Shown here: positions 24,689 through 34,714 of the stretch, piece after piece
How positions within the stretch are numbered: position 1 is the first letter of the stretch
Layout of the letters: every line of letters starts with the position of its first letter
Program-made: the position numbers and the translations under genes
Assembly (NCBI GenBank): GCA_902800215.1
Contig: CADCDS010000004.1
Coordinates: 1 to 64,000, forward strand
Length of the DNA: 64,000 nucleotides
Direction: 5' to 3'
From: an uncultured Bacteroidales bacterium
Lineage (GTDB): Bacteria; Bacteroidota; Bacteroidia; Bacteroidales; Paludibacteraceae
Notes under the pieces: generated by a model
Told to the model about the DNA's origin: nothing
Databases searched by the model: none
Seen by the model: the letters and a program-made list of their open reading frames with translations, nothing else

Positions 24689-25069
24689 TCAGTCTGCATT
24701 TAAACTAGCTACCTGCGTCCGTTCATATTGACGAATCGAAAGTGTGGTGGTTGCATATCCGTTATCAAAGGTTATTGTACCACTTCGATTTACAGTTGTA
24801 GGTGCGACCGTAATGGTCAAAACGGTATCACCTTTCCCCGAAGCAGGATCAACAGTTAACCAGTCAGCAGGGGTAGAGGAAGTCCACTTCACATAGGATC
24901 TAAAATCAACCATAAAGGAACCGCCTTCCAAACCAATCTCCTTCTCTTGCGGATCACAACCGATCGTCTCATCATATTCAATATCGCACCCGCAGAAACA
25001 GGTAAGCACAAAAAGCGTTACCAGTAGCGAAAGTCTGTTCAATAGACAAAGTGTTAACGTATTCTTCAT
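24689..25069 (-). CDS. BACON-domain lipoprotein, first gene of the caspase/CHAT operon
   Basis: From the ATG at 25069 the product has 126 residues with a lipoprotein signal ending CFCGC. The mature domain matches BACON: GGSFMVDFRSYVKWTSSTPADWLTVDPASG then TITFDNGYATTTLSIRQYE. BACON domains are beta sandwiches on Bacteroidota surface proteins, often binding mucin or glycans. An in-frame ATG at 25171 lies upstream of the promoter and is ignored. This is the first gene after the promoter at 25090-25121, followed closely by the barrel, caspase, DUF4384-like and CHAT genes. Confidence 0.82.
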   Translation of the reverse strand: MKNTLTLCLLNRLSLLVTLFVLTCFCGCDIEYDETIGCDPQEKEIGLEGGSFMVDFRSYVKWTSSTPADWLTVDPASGKGDTVLTITVAPTTVNRSGTITFDNGYATTTLSIRQYERTQVASLNAD

Positions 25070-25089
25070 TTTAAAAGTAATTGAGTGTG

Positions 25090-25121
25090 CAAAGGTACAA
25101 CTTTTTTTGCATTCATACAAA
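25090..25121 (-). promoter_or_regulatory. Promoter of the caspase/CHAT operon
   Basis: Minus strand TTTG (25121-25118), 20-bp spacer, TACCTTTG (25097-25090), 20 nt upstream of the BACON lipoprotein start. Confidence 0.8.
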
Positions 25122-25157
25122 TTTTTGTTCGTTTTTTTTCGATTTCTATGCGTTTTA

Positions 25158-25189
25158 TTTGTATATTCCAAATAATTGTTGTACCTTTG
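25158..25189 (+). promoter_or_regulatory. Promoter of the DUF1294 gene
   Basis: TTTG (25158-25161), 20-bp spacer, TACCTTTG (25182-25189). It is back to back with the caspase operon promoter. Confidence 0.8.
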
Positions 25190-25219
25190 CGGCGGAATTA
25201 AGTGTTAACGCGAAGAGAT

Positions 25220-25489
25220 ATGCGTTTGGTCTGGATATACTTAGCAGTGGTGAATGTGGTGACATTCTTTTTGTTCGGTATTGACAAAAGGAAAGCGAAG
25301 CGGTCGAAATGGCGGATAGAAGAAGCGACGTTACTATGGTGGGCTGTAGCAGGAGGAAGTGTCGGGGCGTTATTGGGAATGAAAGCATGGCATCACAAGA
25401 CGCTGCATAAGAAATTCAAATACGGTGTACCGGCGATATTAGTGGCACAATTGGCCATTGCGTGCGCAATAATATATTATATAAGGTGA
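25220..25489 (+). CDS. DUF1294 small membrane protein
   Basis: From the ATG at 25220 the product has 89 residues with two or three transmembrane segments and the DUF1294 signature: VNVVTFFLFGIDKRKAKRSKWRIEE, then GGSVGALLGMKAWHHKTLHKKF. The family is widespread and small; its function is unknown, though it is often linked to membrane or envelope roles. A GTG at 25202 would add six residues (MLTRRD) but lies very close to the promoter, so the ATG is preferred. Confidence 0.85.
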   Translation: MRLVWIYLAVVNVVTFFLFGIDKRKAKRSKWRIEEATLLWWAVAGGSVGALLGMKAWHHKTLHKKFKYGVPAILVAQLAIACAIIYYIR

Positions 25490-25503
25490 TCTATAAGACA
25501 ACA

Positions 25504-25531
25504 AAAAGAGCCATCGATTGATGACTCTTTT
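25504..25531. terminator. Bidirectional terminator between DUF1294 and tRNA-Pro
   Basis: AAAAGAG ... CTCTTTT hairpin with one mismatch in the stem. T runs on both strands suit both convergent transcripts. Confidence 0.75.
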
Positions 25532-25532
25532 G

Positions 25533-25605
25533 TCGAGAAGAGGTGACTCGAACACCCGACCCCTACGTCCCGAACGTAGTGCGCTACCAACTGCGCTACT
25601 TCTCG
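25533..25605 (-). tRNA. tRNA-Pro (CGG)
   Basis: A 73-nt cloverleaf. Acceptor CGAGAAG pairs with CTTCTCG, with discriminator A. The D arm reads GCGCAGTTGGTAGCGC, the anticodon stem CTACG/CGTAG with loop TTCGGGA giving anticodon CGG, and the T arm contains TTCGAGT. CCA is not encoded. The promoter lies about 75 nt upstream. Confidence 0.93.
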
Positions 25606-25681
25606 AAATGCAGAGCATTTCTCGATTATTTTTGCACGCAAAAATTTTCTCGCTCTACACGCTTCATTTCAAAAGCGGCTG

Positions 25682-25713
25682 CAAAAGTACTGCTTTTTTT
25701 TGACATGTGCAAA
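25682..25713 (-). promoter_or_regulatory. Promoter of tRNA-Pro
   Basis: Minus strand TTTG (25713-25710), 20-bp spacer, TACTTTTG (25689-25682). Confidence 0.75.
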
Positions 25714-25734
25714 TTTTTGAGCACTTTTTTGCAA

Positions 25735-28056
25735 TTATTTTGCACTTTTTTTGCGAAAAACTCGTTTTCCGGGCTTAATAGGCTCATTTTTTGCCATTAT
25801 TTCCCGTACTTGTTCTTCCGTTACGGTTTCCGGCTGAAGGGACTTAGGCAACTGATAATTTCCTTCCGGCGTATGGATATAGGCGCCATACCGTCCGTTG
25901 AGCACCTGCACGTTTCCCCATTGCTGCACCGGAGTGGTTGCTTGCAGTTTCTCTTCAATGAGCGCCACCGCTTCGTCCAACGTCAGCGTAAGCGGATCTT
26001 TGCCTTTCGGAATACTGATAAACGTCTTATCAAAATGCACGTACGGTCCATATTTACCTTCGCCGACTACAACTTCTTTCCCTTCATACTCACCGAGAGT
26101 AAGCGGCAAAGCGGTGCGGAACAGTTCCAATGCTTCCGCCAGCGTGATGGTGAAGATGGACTGACCTTTTTTGAGACTGGCAAAACGAGGTTTTTCCGCC
26201 GCAGCATCTCCGATCTGGACGCAGGGTCCGATCTTAGAGATTTTAGCGATGACCGGTTGTCCGGATTCAGGGTCTTCACCCAACACCCGACCCGAAACTT
26301 TTCCCGATGAAATCGAGGAAAGTAAGGGTTGGAAGGTCTTGTAGAAATTATCCACCGTCTTCACCCAATCGGCACGTCCGATGGCGATGCGATCAAACTG
26401 TTCCTCCTCATGGGCGGTGAAGTCATAACTGAGGATAGACGGGAAATGTTCTACCAGAAAATCATTGGTGATCCGACCCAGGTCGGTAGGTAACAGACGC
26501 TGCGCATCGGCGCCGTACATCTCCGTTTTCTTCTTCTCCGATATCTGTCCGTTCTTCAAGGTCAGCACCACGGCATCTCTTTTCTGACCGGGTACGGAAC
26601 CGCGTTCCACGTATTTGACATGCTGAATGGTCTCAATGATGGTGGCATACGTGGAAGGACGACCGATACCGAGTTCTTCCATGCGTTTGACAAGCGTAGC
26701 TTCGTTATAGCGGAAAGGCGGTTTGGCATAGGTCTGCACCGCCTCCGCACCTTGCAGTTTCAGTCGTTCCCGTTTTGCCATTGCCGGCAGAACACGACGT
26801 TCTTCATCTTCCTCATCGGTAGATTGCACATAAACCCGGGTGAAACCGTCAAAAGTAGTCACTTCACCGGTTGCCATAAAGGCATATTTGGATCCGTGAA
26901 CGGACACCTCGATGGTCGTTTTCTCACTCTCCGCATCCGCCATCTGGGAAGCGATGGTGCGTTTCCAGATCAGTTCATAGAGACGCTGTTCATCCTTGGT
27001 AACACCGGCGGTGAGTTCGCTCATGTAAGTCGGACGAATAGCTTCGTGTGCTTCCTGCGCTCCTTTGGACTTGGTGCGGTACTGACGCGTATGGATATAC
27101 TGTTTACCATATTGTTGCTCAATGACCTCTTTCGATGTAGCCAATGCCAAAGTAGAGAGGTTGACGGAGTCGGTACGCATGTACGTGATTTTTCCGCTTT
27201 CGTAGAGCGACTGCGCGAGACGCATGGTCTTGGAAACGGAGAACTTAAGTTTTCGAGCCGCTTCCTGCTGCAGGGTGGATGTGGTGAACGGCGGTGCCGG
27301 CATATGGGTGACCGGTTTGCGTTGCACATCACGCACGATGAACATCATGTTTTTCTGCGTCAGACTCTCCAAGAAAGCCATGGCGTCATTCTTATGCGAG
27401 AAACGATGGTTCAGTTCACATTTGAGCACCGATGCATCACCGGGATTTACTCCGATGAAATCGGCAAAAACTCGATATGCGGAGGAAGCACGGAAGGATT
27501 CAATCTCACGTTCTTTTTCCACGATTAGACGCACCGCTACCGACTGCACACGACCGGCAGAAAGACCGGTTGCCACTTTCTTCCACAGGATCGGGGACAG
27601 TTCAAATCCCACGATACGATCGAGCACGCGACGTGCTTGCTGGGCATTGACCAGATCATAGTCGATATCACGCGGATGGAGAATCGCCTCCTGGATAGCC
27701 GGTTTGGTGATCTCATGAAAGACGATACGTTTGGTATCTTTATTCTGCAGATCAAGCACTTCTTTGAGATGCCAAGCGATGGCTTCTCCTTCGCGGTCTT
27801 CATCGGAAGCGAGCCAGACGGTATCTGCTTTCTTCACTTCCCGGCGCAACTGCTCAATGAGTTGCTCCTTATGCGGATCGATGGCATAATGCGGTTGATA
27901 GTCATGCGCAAAATCGATACCCATCGAATTTTTTCCGATCGGTTCAATATCGCGTACATGACCCTGACTACTCAACACATGGTAATCCGTACCTAAAAAC
28001 TTCTCAATCGTCTTGGCTTTTGCCGGAGACTCAACTATGACTAAATTCTTACTCAT
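25735..28056 (-). CDS. topA: DNA topoisomerase I
   Basis: From the ATG at 28056 (MSKNLVIVESPAKAKTIEKF) the product has 773 residues. The N-terminal TOPRIM domain shows VIVESPAKAK, SSQGHV and SDEDREGEAIAWH. The catalytic tyrosine is in GKITYMRTDSVNLS. The C-terminal part has two or three repeated beta units (IGPCVQIGD, GKYGPYVHFDKT, GRYGAYIHT) in place of zinc fingers, the common arrangement in Bacteroidota. It relaxes negative supercoils. An upstream in-frame ATG at 28137 is rejected because the promoter lies between it and 28056. Confidence 0.96.
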   Translation of the reverse strand: MSKNLVIVESPAKAKTIEKFLGTDYHVLSSQGHVRDIEPIGKNSMGIDFAHDYQPHYAIDPHKEQLIEQLRREVKKADTVWLASDEDREGEAIAWHLKEVLDLQNKDTKRIVFHEITKPAIQEAILHPRDIDYDLVNAQQARRVLDRIVGFELSPILWKKVATGLSAGRVQSVAVRLIVEKEREIESFRASSAYRVFADFIGVNPGDASVLKCELNHRFSHKNDAMAFLESLTQKNMMFIVRDVQRKPVTHMPAPPFTTSTLQQEAARKLKFSVSKTMRLAQSLYESGKITYMRTDSVNLSTLALATSKEVIEQQYGKQYIHTRQYRTKSKGAQEAHEAIRPTYMSELTAGVTKDEQRLYELIWKRTIASQMADAESEKTTIEVSVHGSKYAFMATGEVTTFDGFTRVYVQSTDEEDEERRVLPAMAKRERLKLQGAEAVQTYAKPPFRYNEATLVKRMEELGIGRPSTYATIIETIQHVKYVERGSVPGQKRDAVVLTLKNGQISEKKKTEMYGADAQRLLPTDLGRITNDFLVEHFPSILSYDFTAHEEEQFDRIAIGRADWVKTVDNFYKTFQPLLSSISSGKVSGRVLGEDPESGQPVIAKISKIGPCVQIGDAAAEKPRFASLKKGQSIFTITLAEALELFRTALPLTLGEYEGKEVVVGEGKYGPYVHFDKTFISIPKGKDPLTLTLDEAVALIEEKLQATTPVQQWGNVQVLNGRYGAYIHTPEGNYQLPKSLQPETVTEEQVREIMAKNEPIKPGKRVFRKKSAK

Positions 28057-28106
28057 TTGTACAAAAAATACACTATATAATAAGGTGTAGCACCCAAAAG
28101 CGGCTG

Positions 28107-28138
28107 CAAAAGTAGTATATTTCGTTGAATTATGCAAA
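28107..28138 (-). promoter_or_regulatory. topA promoter
   Basis: Minus strand TTTG (28138-28135), 20-bp spacer, TACTTTTG (28114-28107). Confidence 0.75.
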
Positions 28139-28152
28139 TTTATTTTTTTTTA

Positions 28153-28184
28153 TTTGCATATATCAAAGATATTTAGTATCTTTG
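28153..28184 (+). promoter_or_regulatory. Promoter of the NfeD-floA unit
   Basis: TTTG (28153-28156), 20-bp spacer starting CATATATCAAAG, TATCTTTG (28177-28184). Divergent from the topA promoter. Confidence 0.8.
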
Positions 28185-28233
28185 CACCCGATTTGAAAAA
28201 AAATAGTTGTAATTTTTTTAACAAAAGACTTGC

Positions 28234-28548
28234 ATGAATATTTTTTTAGTTGTATTATTAGTGCTCGCGGGCGTCGCGTTATTATTAGCGGAGATGTTCC
28301 TTTTGCCGGGATTCGGTATTGCGGGTATTCTGGGCTTCGGTAGTTTATTCGGAGCGGTTATTGTGGCATGGATCTATATCGGTTCCGTTGCCGGGTATAT
28401 CACTTTAGCAGCGTGTTTGTTATTGTCGGGTTTGGCTATATGGGGTTTTGTTCGCAGCAGGGCGCTGGATAAGATGGCGTTGGACACCAAAGTGGAGGGC
28501 CACGTCGAGTTAGCAGACAATAAATTAAAAAATAAAAAGGAGAACTAA
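28234..28548 (+). CDS. NfeD-like small membrane protein
   Basis: 104 residues with three transmembrane segments (about 4-24, 28-48, 52-72) and a short charged tail. The pattern [27 protein letters not shown] is typical of NfeD-family membrane regions; the usual C-terminal OB domain is reduced to a short tail. NfeD proteins work with flotillin-like proteins, and a floA gene follows after 2 nt. Confidence 0.8.
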   Translation: MNIFLVVLLVLAGVALLLAEMFLLPGFGIAGILGFGSLFGAVIVAWIYIGSVAGYITLAACLLLSGLAIWGFVRSRALDKMALDTKVEGHVELADNKLKNKKEN

Positions 28549-28550
28549 TT

Positions 28551-29531
28551 ATGAACGATCCTGTATCCATTGTACTTATTTCGCTGATAGCGATATTCGT
28601 ACTGTTGTTCTTGTATTACGTGCCCTTCATGCTGTGGATCAATGCCACGGTCAGCGGTGTGCACGTGAGTCTTATGCAACTGTTTCTGATGCGTATCCGT
28701 AAGGTACCGCCCTCAAAGATTGTGAATTGCCTTATCGAGGCACACAAAGCGGGTCTGACGGACGTGAAACGCGACAGCTTGGAAGCGCATTACCTGGCCG
28801 GCGGTCACATCGAGCGCGTGGTGCATGCACTGGTAAGTGCCAGCAAAGCCGGTATCACCTTACCTTTCCAGATGGCAACCGCCATTGACCTGGCAGGTCG
28901 TGACGTGTTTGAAGCGGTGCAGATGAGTGTAAACCCGAAAGTGATTGACACGCCGCCGGTAACGGCCGTTGCGAAAGACGGTATCCAGTTGATCGCGAAA
29001 GCGCGTGTGACGGTGCGTGCGAACATCAAACAGTTAGTCGGCGGTGCAGGAGAAGATACGGTGTTAGCGCGTGTAGGTGAAGGTATCGTCAGCTCCATCG
29101 GTAGTGCCGAGAGCCACAAGCAGGTGCTGGAGAATCCGGATTCGATCAGTAAATTGGTATTAGCCAAGGGTCTGGACGACGGTACGGCTTTTGAGATCTT
29201 GTCCATCGATATAGCCGATATCGACGTAGGTAAGAATATCGGAGCCCAACTGCAGATGGATCAAGCCGAAGCCGATAAGAACATCGCTCAGGCGAAAGCC
29301 GAGGAGCGTCGTTCGATGGCTATTGCTGCCGAGCAGGAGATGAAAGCGAAGGCGCAAGAAGCACGTGCGAAGGTGATCGAGGCGGAGGCACTGGTTCCGC
29401 AGGCCATGGCGGAGGCGTTTAAGAAAGGTAACCTCGGTATCATGGATTACTACCGCATGCAGAACATGCAGGCCGACACCGCCATGCGGGAGAATATCGC
29501 CGGAAGCGGAGAGAAGAAGGGGAAGAAGTGA
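28551..29531 (+). CDS. floA: Flotillin-like protein FloA
   Basis: 326 residues. An N-terminal hairpin membrane segment (about 6-28) is followed by an SPFH/band-7 domain. Family-specific phrases are [51 protein letters not shown] and [36 protein letters not shown] long helical coil rich in Ala, Glu and Gln follows. FloA organises membrane microdomains. It is coupled with the NfeD-like gene upstream, and its stop overlaps the start of the amidase gene by 4 nt. Confidence 0.93.
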   Translation: MNDPVSIVLISLIAIFVLLFLYYVPFMLWINATVSGVHVSLMQLFLMRIRKVPPSKIVNCLIEAHKAGLTDVKRDSLEAHYLAGGHIERVVHALVSASKAGITLPFQMATAIDLAGRDVFEAVQMSVNPKVIDTPPVTAVAKDGIQLIAKARVTVRANIKQLVGGAGEDTVLARVGEGIVSSIGSAESHKQVLENPDSISKLVLAKGLDDGTAFEILSIDIADIDVGKNIGAQLQMDQAEADKNIAQAKAEERRSMAIAAEQEMKAKAQEARAKVIEAEALVPQAMAEAFKKGNLGIMDYYRMQNMQADTAMRENIAGSGEKKGKK

Positions 29532-30328
29532 TTGAAGATTGGAGATTGAAGATTGCACTTTTACAATATCCTATTGAGTGGGCAGAACCGCAGGTGAATA
29601 TCGGCCTTTTGGACGAGCGCCTGCTGGCTATTGCCGGTCAAGCCGATATGGCGGTGGTGCCGGAGATGTTCAGTACAGGCTTCTGTACCGACCGTCCGGG
29701 TTTAGCTGAACCTTGGGGCGGTCCGACTTGTCAGGCACTGCAACGCATGGCAAATGAATATAACATGGCCATCGTGGGTTCACTCATGGCAAGGGAGGAT
29801 GAGAAGTTGTATAATCGCGGTTTTTTGTTTTCCCCGGATGCCGCACCGCAGTATTACGACAAGCATCATCTGTATGCCAGCGGAGGAGAAGCGGAGTTTT
29901 TCTCACCCGGCGAAGAGCGAAAGATCTTCGAATACAGAGGTGTCAAGATCCGTTTAGCCGTTTGTTACGACTTACGTTTCCCGGTGTGGTTACGGCAAGA
30001 CAAGCATAACTTGTATGACATCTTGATCGTAGTGGCTTGTTGGCCAACCGTTCGGATTCAATACTGGGATGCGCTCTTAGCGGCACGCGGTGCGGAGAAC
30101 CACAGTTACGCGATTGGCGTGAACATGGTCGGCACGGACGGATTGCAGTTGGATTATAACGGTCATTCGGTGGCTTACGACACCTGGTTACACGACATAG
30201 CCGGGTTTGAGGACTACGAACAAGGAACCAAGATTGTGGACTTATCCATCGAAAAACTACGCCATTTCCGGGAAGTTTTACCGCAATGGCAAGAAGCGGA
30301 TGAATATACTATAAAGGTGAAAGGTTAG
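29528..30328 (+). CDS. Carbon-nitrogen hydrolase, omega-amidase type
   Basis: From the GTG at 29528, 266 residues of the nitrilase superfamily. The catalytic triad is visible: Glu in VVPEMFSTG, Lys in YYDKHHLY and Cys in [12 protein letters not shown]. Close relatives in this family (YafV/NIT2) hydrolyse alpha-ketoglutaramate or similar omega-amides, often in methionine salvage. The substrate is not proven here. The start region is a 7-bp-period tract (ATTGAAG-type units), so the first six or seven residues are probably dispensable. GTG is used because the frame begins inside the floA stop. Confidence 0.87.
   Translation: MIEDWRLKIALLQYPIEWAEPQVNIGLLDERLLAIAGQADMAVVPEMFSTGFCTDRPGLAEPWGGPTCQALQRMANEYNMAIVGSLMAREDEKLYNRGFLFSPDAAPQYYDKHHLYASGGEAEFFSPGEERKIFEYRGVKIRLAVCYDLRFPVWLRQDKHNLYDILIVVACWPTVRIQYWDALLAARGAENHSYAIGVNMVGTDGLQLDYNGHSVAYDTWLHDIAGFEDYEQGTKIVDLSIEKLRHFREVLPQWQEADEYTIKVKG
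29531..29554 (+). repeat. Heptad-type tract at the floA/amidase junction
   Basis: ATTGAAG- and ATTGGAG-type units form the start of the amidase gene. Confidence 0.6.
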
Positions 30329-30344
30329 AGGTTAGAGGTGAATG
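30313..30344 (+). repeat. Heptad tract before recJ
   Basis: Units of GGTTAGA and related 7-mers across the amidase stop and the GTG start of recJ. They also provide purine-rich sequence before the start. Confidence 0.65.
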
Positions 30345-32050
30345 TTAATTGGCGCATAAAAGAACTCACGCCTGAAGAGCAAACGGCAGCAGAGCGGTTA
30401 AGTACCGAACTGGAGATCAGTGAGGTAGCAGGTCGTCTGTTAGCGGGTCGCGGTATCCGTACCGCAGCGCAGGCACGGGCGTATATCCGTCCGTCGTTAG
30501 ACAGTCTGCATGATCCGTTTCTGATGCGGGACATGACGCAGGCTGTGGACAGGTTATGCGCAGCCATTGAGCAGCATGAGCGCATCATGGTGTACGGCGA
30601 TTATGACGTGGACGGAACGACGGCTGTCGCACTGATGTACTCTTTCCTGCGCACCCAGACGGATAACCTGATCTACTACATTCCCGACCGTTATACGGAG
30701 GGCTATGGTATCTCTACCAAAGGTATCGACACCGCGAAAGAGAAAGGCTGTTCGTTGGTGATTGCATTGGACTGCGGTATCAAAGCGGTGGACAAGATGG
30801 CTTACGCTCGATCGATCGGTGTGGACTTCATCATCTGCGACCACCATACGCCCGGTGACACGATTCCGGAGGCCGTGGCGGTGCTGAATATGAAACGCAG
30901 TGATTGCCAGTACCCGTTCAAAGAGTTAAGCGGTTGCGGTGTCGGATTCAAGTTAGTGCAAGCATACGCTATGCGACGCGGTATAGCGATGACCGAGGTG
31001 TATCGTTTATTGCCGTTATTGGCCATGAGTATCGCCAGCGATATCGTGCCGTTGACCGGTGAGAACCGGATCTTGGCTTTTTATGGTCTAAGGGCACTGA
31101 ATGCCGCACCTTCCGTAGGCGTGCAGGCGATCATGCGCGTAGCAGGAATAGAAGGAAAGACGATCACCATCAGTGACCTGGTGTATAAGTTCGGTCCCCG
31201 TATCAATGCGGCAGGACGTATCAAGAGTGGTGCGGAAGCCGTTCGGTTACTGATCACCGACGATGCCGATGCCGCTTATTCGTTTGCGCAAGACATCGAT
31301 TCGTATAATCAGGACCGACGGGATTTTGATACCAAGACGACCGATGAAGCCTTGGCGCAATTGGAACAGGACCCGTTGAACAAAGACCGCTATACGACCG
31401 TAGTCTTCTCGCCGGAATGGCATAAAGGCGTGGTGGGAATTGCTGCCAGTCGTCTGACTGAGACATGGTACCGACCGACGATTGTGTTAACCGCCGGAGA
31501 GGATGATATCATCAGCGGCAGTGCCCGGTCAGTGAGTGATTTCGATATCTACACCGCCATTGACTCCTGTCGGGACCTGCTGACCAACTTCGGAGGACAT
31601 AAGTTTGCTGCCGGACTGAGTATGCATAAAGCGGACTTGCCGGAGTTCAAGCGACGATTTGAAGAATACGTAGCGGCCCATATCACGCCGGAGCAGCAAT
31701 GTCCGACATTGGAGATTGAAGCGGAAGTGGAGTTAAGCGATATGAACTGGAAGATGCACAAGATCCTGCAGTGCCTGGAGCCGTTTGGTCCGGGTAACGA
31801 ACGACCGCTGTTCCTATGCCGGCACCTGATCAACAACCGCAACACGAGAGCGGTGAGTGAGGGTAAACATCTGCATCTGGATCTGACGGACCGTATCGTA
31901 GCGATGGATGGTATCGCGTTTGGTCAAGGCGACAAAGCGGTGCATTTACAAAACGGCAACAGTGTGGATGTATGCTTCTACTTGGAAGAGAACAGTTACC
32001 GCGGCCGCACGACCCTGCAGATGAATGCACAGGATATTAGGTTGAATTAA
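30338..32050 (+). CDS. recJ: Single-strand DNA exonuclease RecJ
   Basis: 570 residues from a GTG start; the nearby ATG is out of frame. DHH-family motifs are intact: YGDYDVDGTTA (I), ALDCG (II), CDHHTPG (III), GPRINAAGR and, in the DHHA1 domain, NFGGHKFAAG. A C-terminal OB-like domain ends the protein. RecJ degrades 5' single-stranded ends in RecF-pathway recombination and mismatch repair. The next gene in the run is tdk. Confidence 0.96.
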   Translation: MNVNWRIKELTPEEQTAAERLSTELEISEVAGRLLAGRGIRTAAQARAYIRPSLDSLHDPFLMRDMTQAVDRLCAAIEQHERIMVYGDYDVDGTTAVALMYSFLRTQTDNLIYYIPDRYTEGYGISTKGIDTAKEKGCSLVIALDCGIKAVDKMAYARSIGVDFIICDHHTPGDTIPEAVAVLNMKRSDCQYPFKELSGCGVGFKLVQAYAMRRGIAMTEVYRLLPLLAMSIASDIVPLTGENRILAFYGLRALNAAPSVGVQAIMRVAGIEGKTITISDLVYKFGPRINAAGRIKSGAEAVRLLITDDADAAYSFAQDIDSYNQDRRDFDTKTTDEALAQLEQDPLNKDRYTTVVFSPEWHKGVVGIAASRLTETWYRPTIVLTAGEDDIISGSARSVSDFDIYTAIDSCRDLLTNFGGHKFAAGLSMHKADLPEFKRRFEEYVAAHITPEQQCPTLEIEAEVELSDMNWKMHKILQCLEPFGPGNERPLFLCRHLINNRNTRAVSEGKHLHLDLTDRIVAMDGIAFGQGDKAVHLQNGNSVDVCFYLEENSYRGRTTLQMNAQDIRLN

Positions 32051-32108
32051 GAATTCAACATTTGAGATTGGACATTTGAGATTGAAGATTGGAAATTTGA
32101 GATTTTAA
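32050..32108 (+). repeat. Heptad tract between recJ and tdk
   Basis: ATTTGAG/ATTGGAC/ATTGAAG-like units fill the whole recJ-tdk spacer. Not coding. Confidence 0.65.
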
Positions 32109-32115
32109 TTGCTAT

Positions 32116-32706
32116 ATGTTTTCAGAACGAGACAGAAAAGGACCCGGTTTACGGAAAGGTTCGATTGAAGTAGTATGCGGATCGATGTTCAGCGGTAAGA
32201 CCGAGGAACTCATCCGCCGTATGAAACGCGCTAAGTTCGCCAAGTTACGCGTGGAGATCTACAAACCCGCTATCGATGTGCGTTACAGCGAGGAAGACGT
32301 AGTCAGTCACGACCGCAATGTGATCCAATCGACACCGGTGGACAGCAGTCAGAATATCCTACTGATGGTGGATGACATCGACGTGGTAGGTATCGACGAG
32401 GCACAGTTCTTCGATATGGGTATCGTCGATGTATGCAAGCAGTTGGCTGACCGTGGCATACGCGTGATATGCGCCGGATTGGATATGGACTTCAAAGGGA
32501 TTCCTTTCGGTCCTATGCCGGCCCTGATGGCCATTGCCGACGATGTCTATAAGACGCATGCTATCTGCGTGAACTGCGGTGATTTGGCGTACGTGAGTCA
32601 CCGTCTGGTGGCATCCGACAAACGCGTGCTGTTAGGCGAGACGGACAGTTACGAACCGCTCTGCCGCGAGTGTTACAACAAAGCCTTGGCGAGTGAGGCT
32701 TGTTGA
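32116..32706 (+). CDS. tdk: Thymidine kinase
   Basis: 196 residues of the type II thymidine kinase family. Walker [12 protein letters not shown] is near residue 22, the DEAQF motif ([11 protein letters not shown]) at about 95, the lasso and base-binding region [12 protein letters not shown], and a zinc knuckle with CVNCG and CRECY. The enzyme salvages thymidine to dTMP. The C-terminus overlaps the priA start by 14 nt. Confidence 0.96.
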   Translation: MFSERDRKGPGLRKGSIEVVCGSMFSGKTEELIRRMKRAKFAKLRVEIYKPAIDVRYSEEDVVSHDRNVIQSTPVDSSQNILLMVDDIDVVGIDEAQFFDMGIVDVCKQLADRGIRVICAGLDMDFKGIPFGPMPALMAIADDVYKTHAICVNCGDLAYVSHRLVASDKRVLLGETDSYEPLCRECYNKALASEAC

Positions 32707-34714
32707 TATCATATTACCCTTAGCTATCCGGGATTGTTATACCTATAGCGTCCCGGATAGTATGTCTATGCCTGTTCCGGGCAGTCGCGTCATCGTGCCG
32801 CTGATGAAGAAAGCGGTGCGTGGTATTGTGTTGCGGGAACATACCGAACCGGTGGATGACGCATTGATATCCAAGATCCGTCCGATCACAGAAGTGAGTG
32901 AAACAGCACCGATGGTATCCGCTGAGCAGTTAGCATTATGGCAATGGATGAGCGGGTATTACATGTGCACCTTAGGCGAAGTGATGGCCGCAGCGATTCC
33001 GTCCGGTGTGGATGAACGATTGCTGAATCCGCCTAAACGGGCACGGAATGTATTGAAACCCTATACCGGCCCCATTGAACCGGCCCATGCGTTATCGGAG
33101 GCACAGGCAAAAAGTACCGATGAAATCGAGCGTTTTTGGTCCGAAGGAAAGGATATCGTACTGTTACACGGCGTAACATCCAGCGGCAAAACGGATCTGT
33201 ATATTCATCTGATCGAGAAACAATTGGCAAACGGAAAGAACGTGCTGTATCTGGTGCCGGAGATTGCTTTGACGACCCAACTGACCACCCGTCTGCAACG
33301 CGTGTTCGGTGATCGGTTAATTGTGTATCACAGTCGTTTTACCGATGCCGAACGGGAACAGCGGTATAAACAGATTTCAGCTTTCAGTAGTCAGCATTCA
33401 GAGCCTTTTGTAGTGATCGGTGCACGAAGTGCGATCTTCTTACCGATTCCGGACGTGGGTCTGGTGATTGTGGACGAAGAGCATGATCCGAGTTACAAGC
33501 AGGCGGAACCCAATCCGCGTTATCATGCCAGAGCCGCAGCGATTATGCTGGCCAAAACGCATCAGGCGAAGGTGCTGTTAGGTACTGCTACCCCATCGAT
33601 AGAATCCTATTATCTGGCGCAGAAAGGCGTGTATGGTTTGGTTTCTATGACCGAGCGATTTGGAGGAGTGGAGTTACCGGATATATCGCTTATTGATCTC
33701 CGGAAACAATACGATCGCAAGGAGATGTACGGTCATTTCAGTGACCCCTTGGTGGAAAAGATCCGGCAGTGCTTAGCGGATCATAAGCAGGTTATTCTTT
33801 TTCAAAACCGCCGCGGATATGCGCCTCAACTCCAATGCATGGCCTGCGGTCAACCGCCTCGGTGTGTGCAATGCGATGTGCCGATGACGCTGCATATGAG
33901 TGACCGGGAATTGAGATGCCATTATTGCGGATACAAGACCCCCATCCCACCCGTTTGTCCTACTTGTAGCGGAGAACTGAAAGCGATTGGTTTTGGTACC
34001 GAACGGATTGAGGATGAGATACAGGCCTTATTCCCGGATGCACGGGTATTGCGTATGGATCTGGATACGACACGCAATAAATCGGCGTATCAGGATATCA
34101 TTAACCGCTTTGCCGAACACGAATGCGATATACTGGTAGGCACACAGATGGTGACGAAAGGTCTGCATTTCGATGATGTACGGTTAGTAGCGGTATTGAA
34201 TGCCGATCCGTTGTTTAACCAACCGGATTTCCGAGCCTACGAACGGGCGTTCCAGATGTTGGAGCAAGTGGCAGGTAGAGCAGGCCGGAAAGGCACGAAG
34301 GGGGAGGTGATGATTCAAACTTTTGATCCCTCCAATGCGGTGCTGAAGATGGTGGAAAACCATGATTACCGGGCCTTGTATGATCAGCAGATAGCCGAAC
34401 GGGAACTATTCCATTATCCGCCTTTCTACCGGATGATCCGGTTAACGATGAAAGATCATAACGGGGTCAAGATCCATGCGGCAGCCACCGAATTACAAAC
34501 CTATCTGGCACGTATTTTCGGTCGAAGAGTTTCTGCAGTGATCATTCCCTCCGTGGAACGTGTGCAGGCCTATTATATCCGTGAGTTAACGCTGCGTATC
34601 GAGCAAGGAGCCAACATCACGGAAGCCAAGAGAAGACTAAAAGAAGCGATAGACCATGTATGGTCCGCCAAGAAATATTCAACCTCAAAAATTATCATCG
34701 ATGTCGATTGCTGA
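32693..34714 (+). CDS. priA: Primosomal replication helicase PriA
   Basis: 673 residues from GTG 32693, a little shorter than the E. coli protein. The N-terminal DNA-binding domain has the VDIILPL and GSRVIVPL phrases. The helicase core has Walker [15 protein letters not shown] ([10 protein letters not shown]), GTATPS and [10 protein letters not shown]. Zinc-binding CMACG/CVQC/CHYC/CPTC clusters lie between. PriA restarts collapsed forks. A 7-bp-period insert encodes [10 protein letters not shown] in a loop near residues 228-237 before [10 protein letters not shown]. The 3' end overlaps the nucleoside kinase by 11 nt. Confidence 0.95.
   Translation: MRLVDIILPLAIRDCYTYSVPDSMSMPVPGSRVIVPLMKKAVRGIVLREHTEPVDDALISKIRPITEVSETAPMVSAEQLALWQWMSGYYMCTLGEVMAAAIPSGVDERLLNPPKRARNVLKPYTGPIEPAHALSEAQAKSTDEIERFWSEGKDIVLLHGVTSSGKTDLYIHLIEKQLANGKNVLYLVPEIALTTQLTTRLQRVFGDRLIVYHSRFTDAEREQRYKQISAFSSQHSEPFVVIGARSAIFLPIPDVGLVIVDEEHDPSYKQAEPNPRYHARAAAIMLAKTHQAKVLLGTATPSIESYYLAQKGVYGLVSMTERFGGVELPDISLIDLRKQYDRKEMYGHFSDPLVEKIRQCLADHKQVILFQNRRGYAPQLQCMACGQPPRCVQCDVPMTLHMSDRELRCHYCGYKTPIPPVCPTCSGELKAIGFGTERIEDEIQALFPDARVLRMDLDTTRNKSAYQDIINRFAEHECDILVGTQMVTKGLHFDDVRLVAVLNADPLFNQPDFRAYERAFQMLEQVAGRAGRKGTKGEVMIQTFDPSNAVLKMVENHDYRALYDQQIAERELFHYPPFYRMIRLTMKDHNGVKIHAAATELQTYLARIFGRRVSAVIIPSVERVQAYYIRELTLRIEQGANITEAKRRLKEAIDHVWSAKKYSTSKIIIDVDC
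33374..33401 (+). repeat. Heptad tract inside priA
   Basis: TTTCAGC/TTTCAGT/AGTCAGC/ATTCAGA units add a short insert to the protein. Confidence 0.6.
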
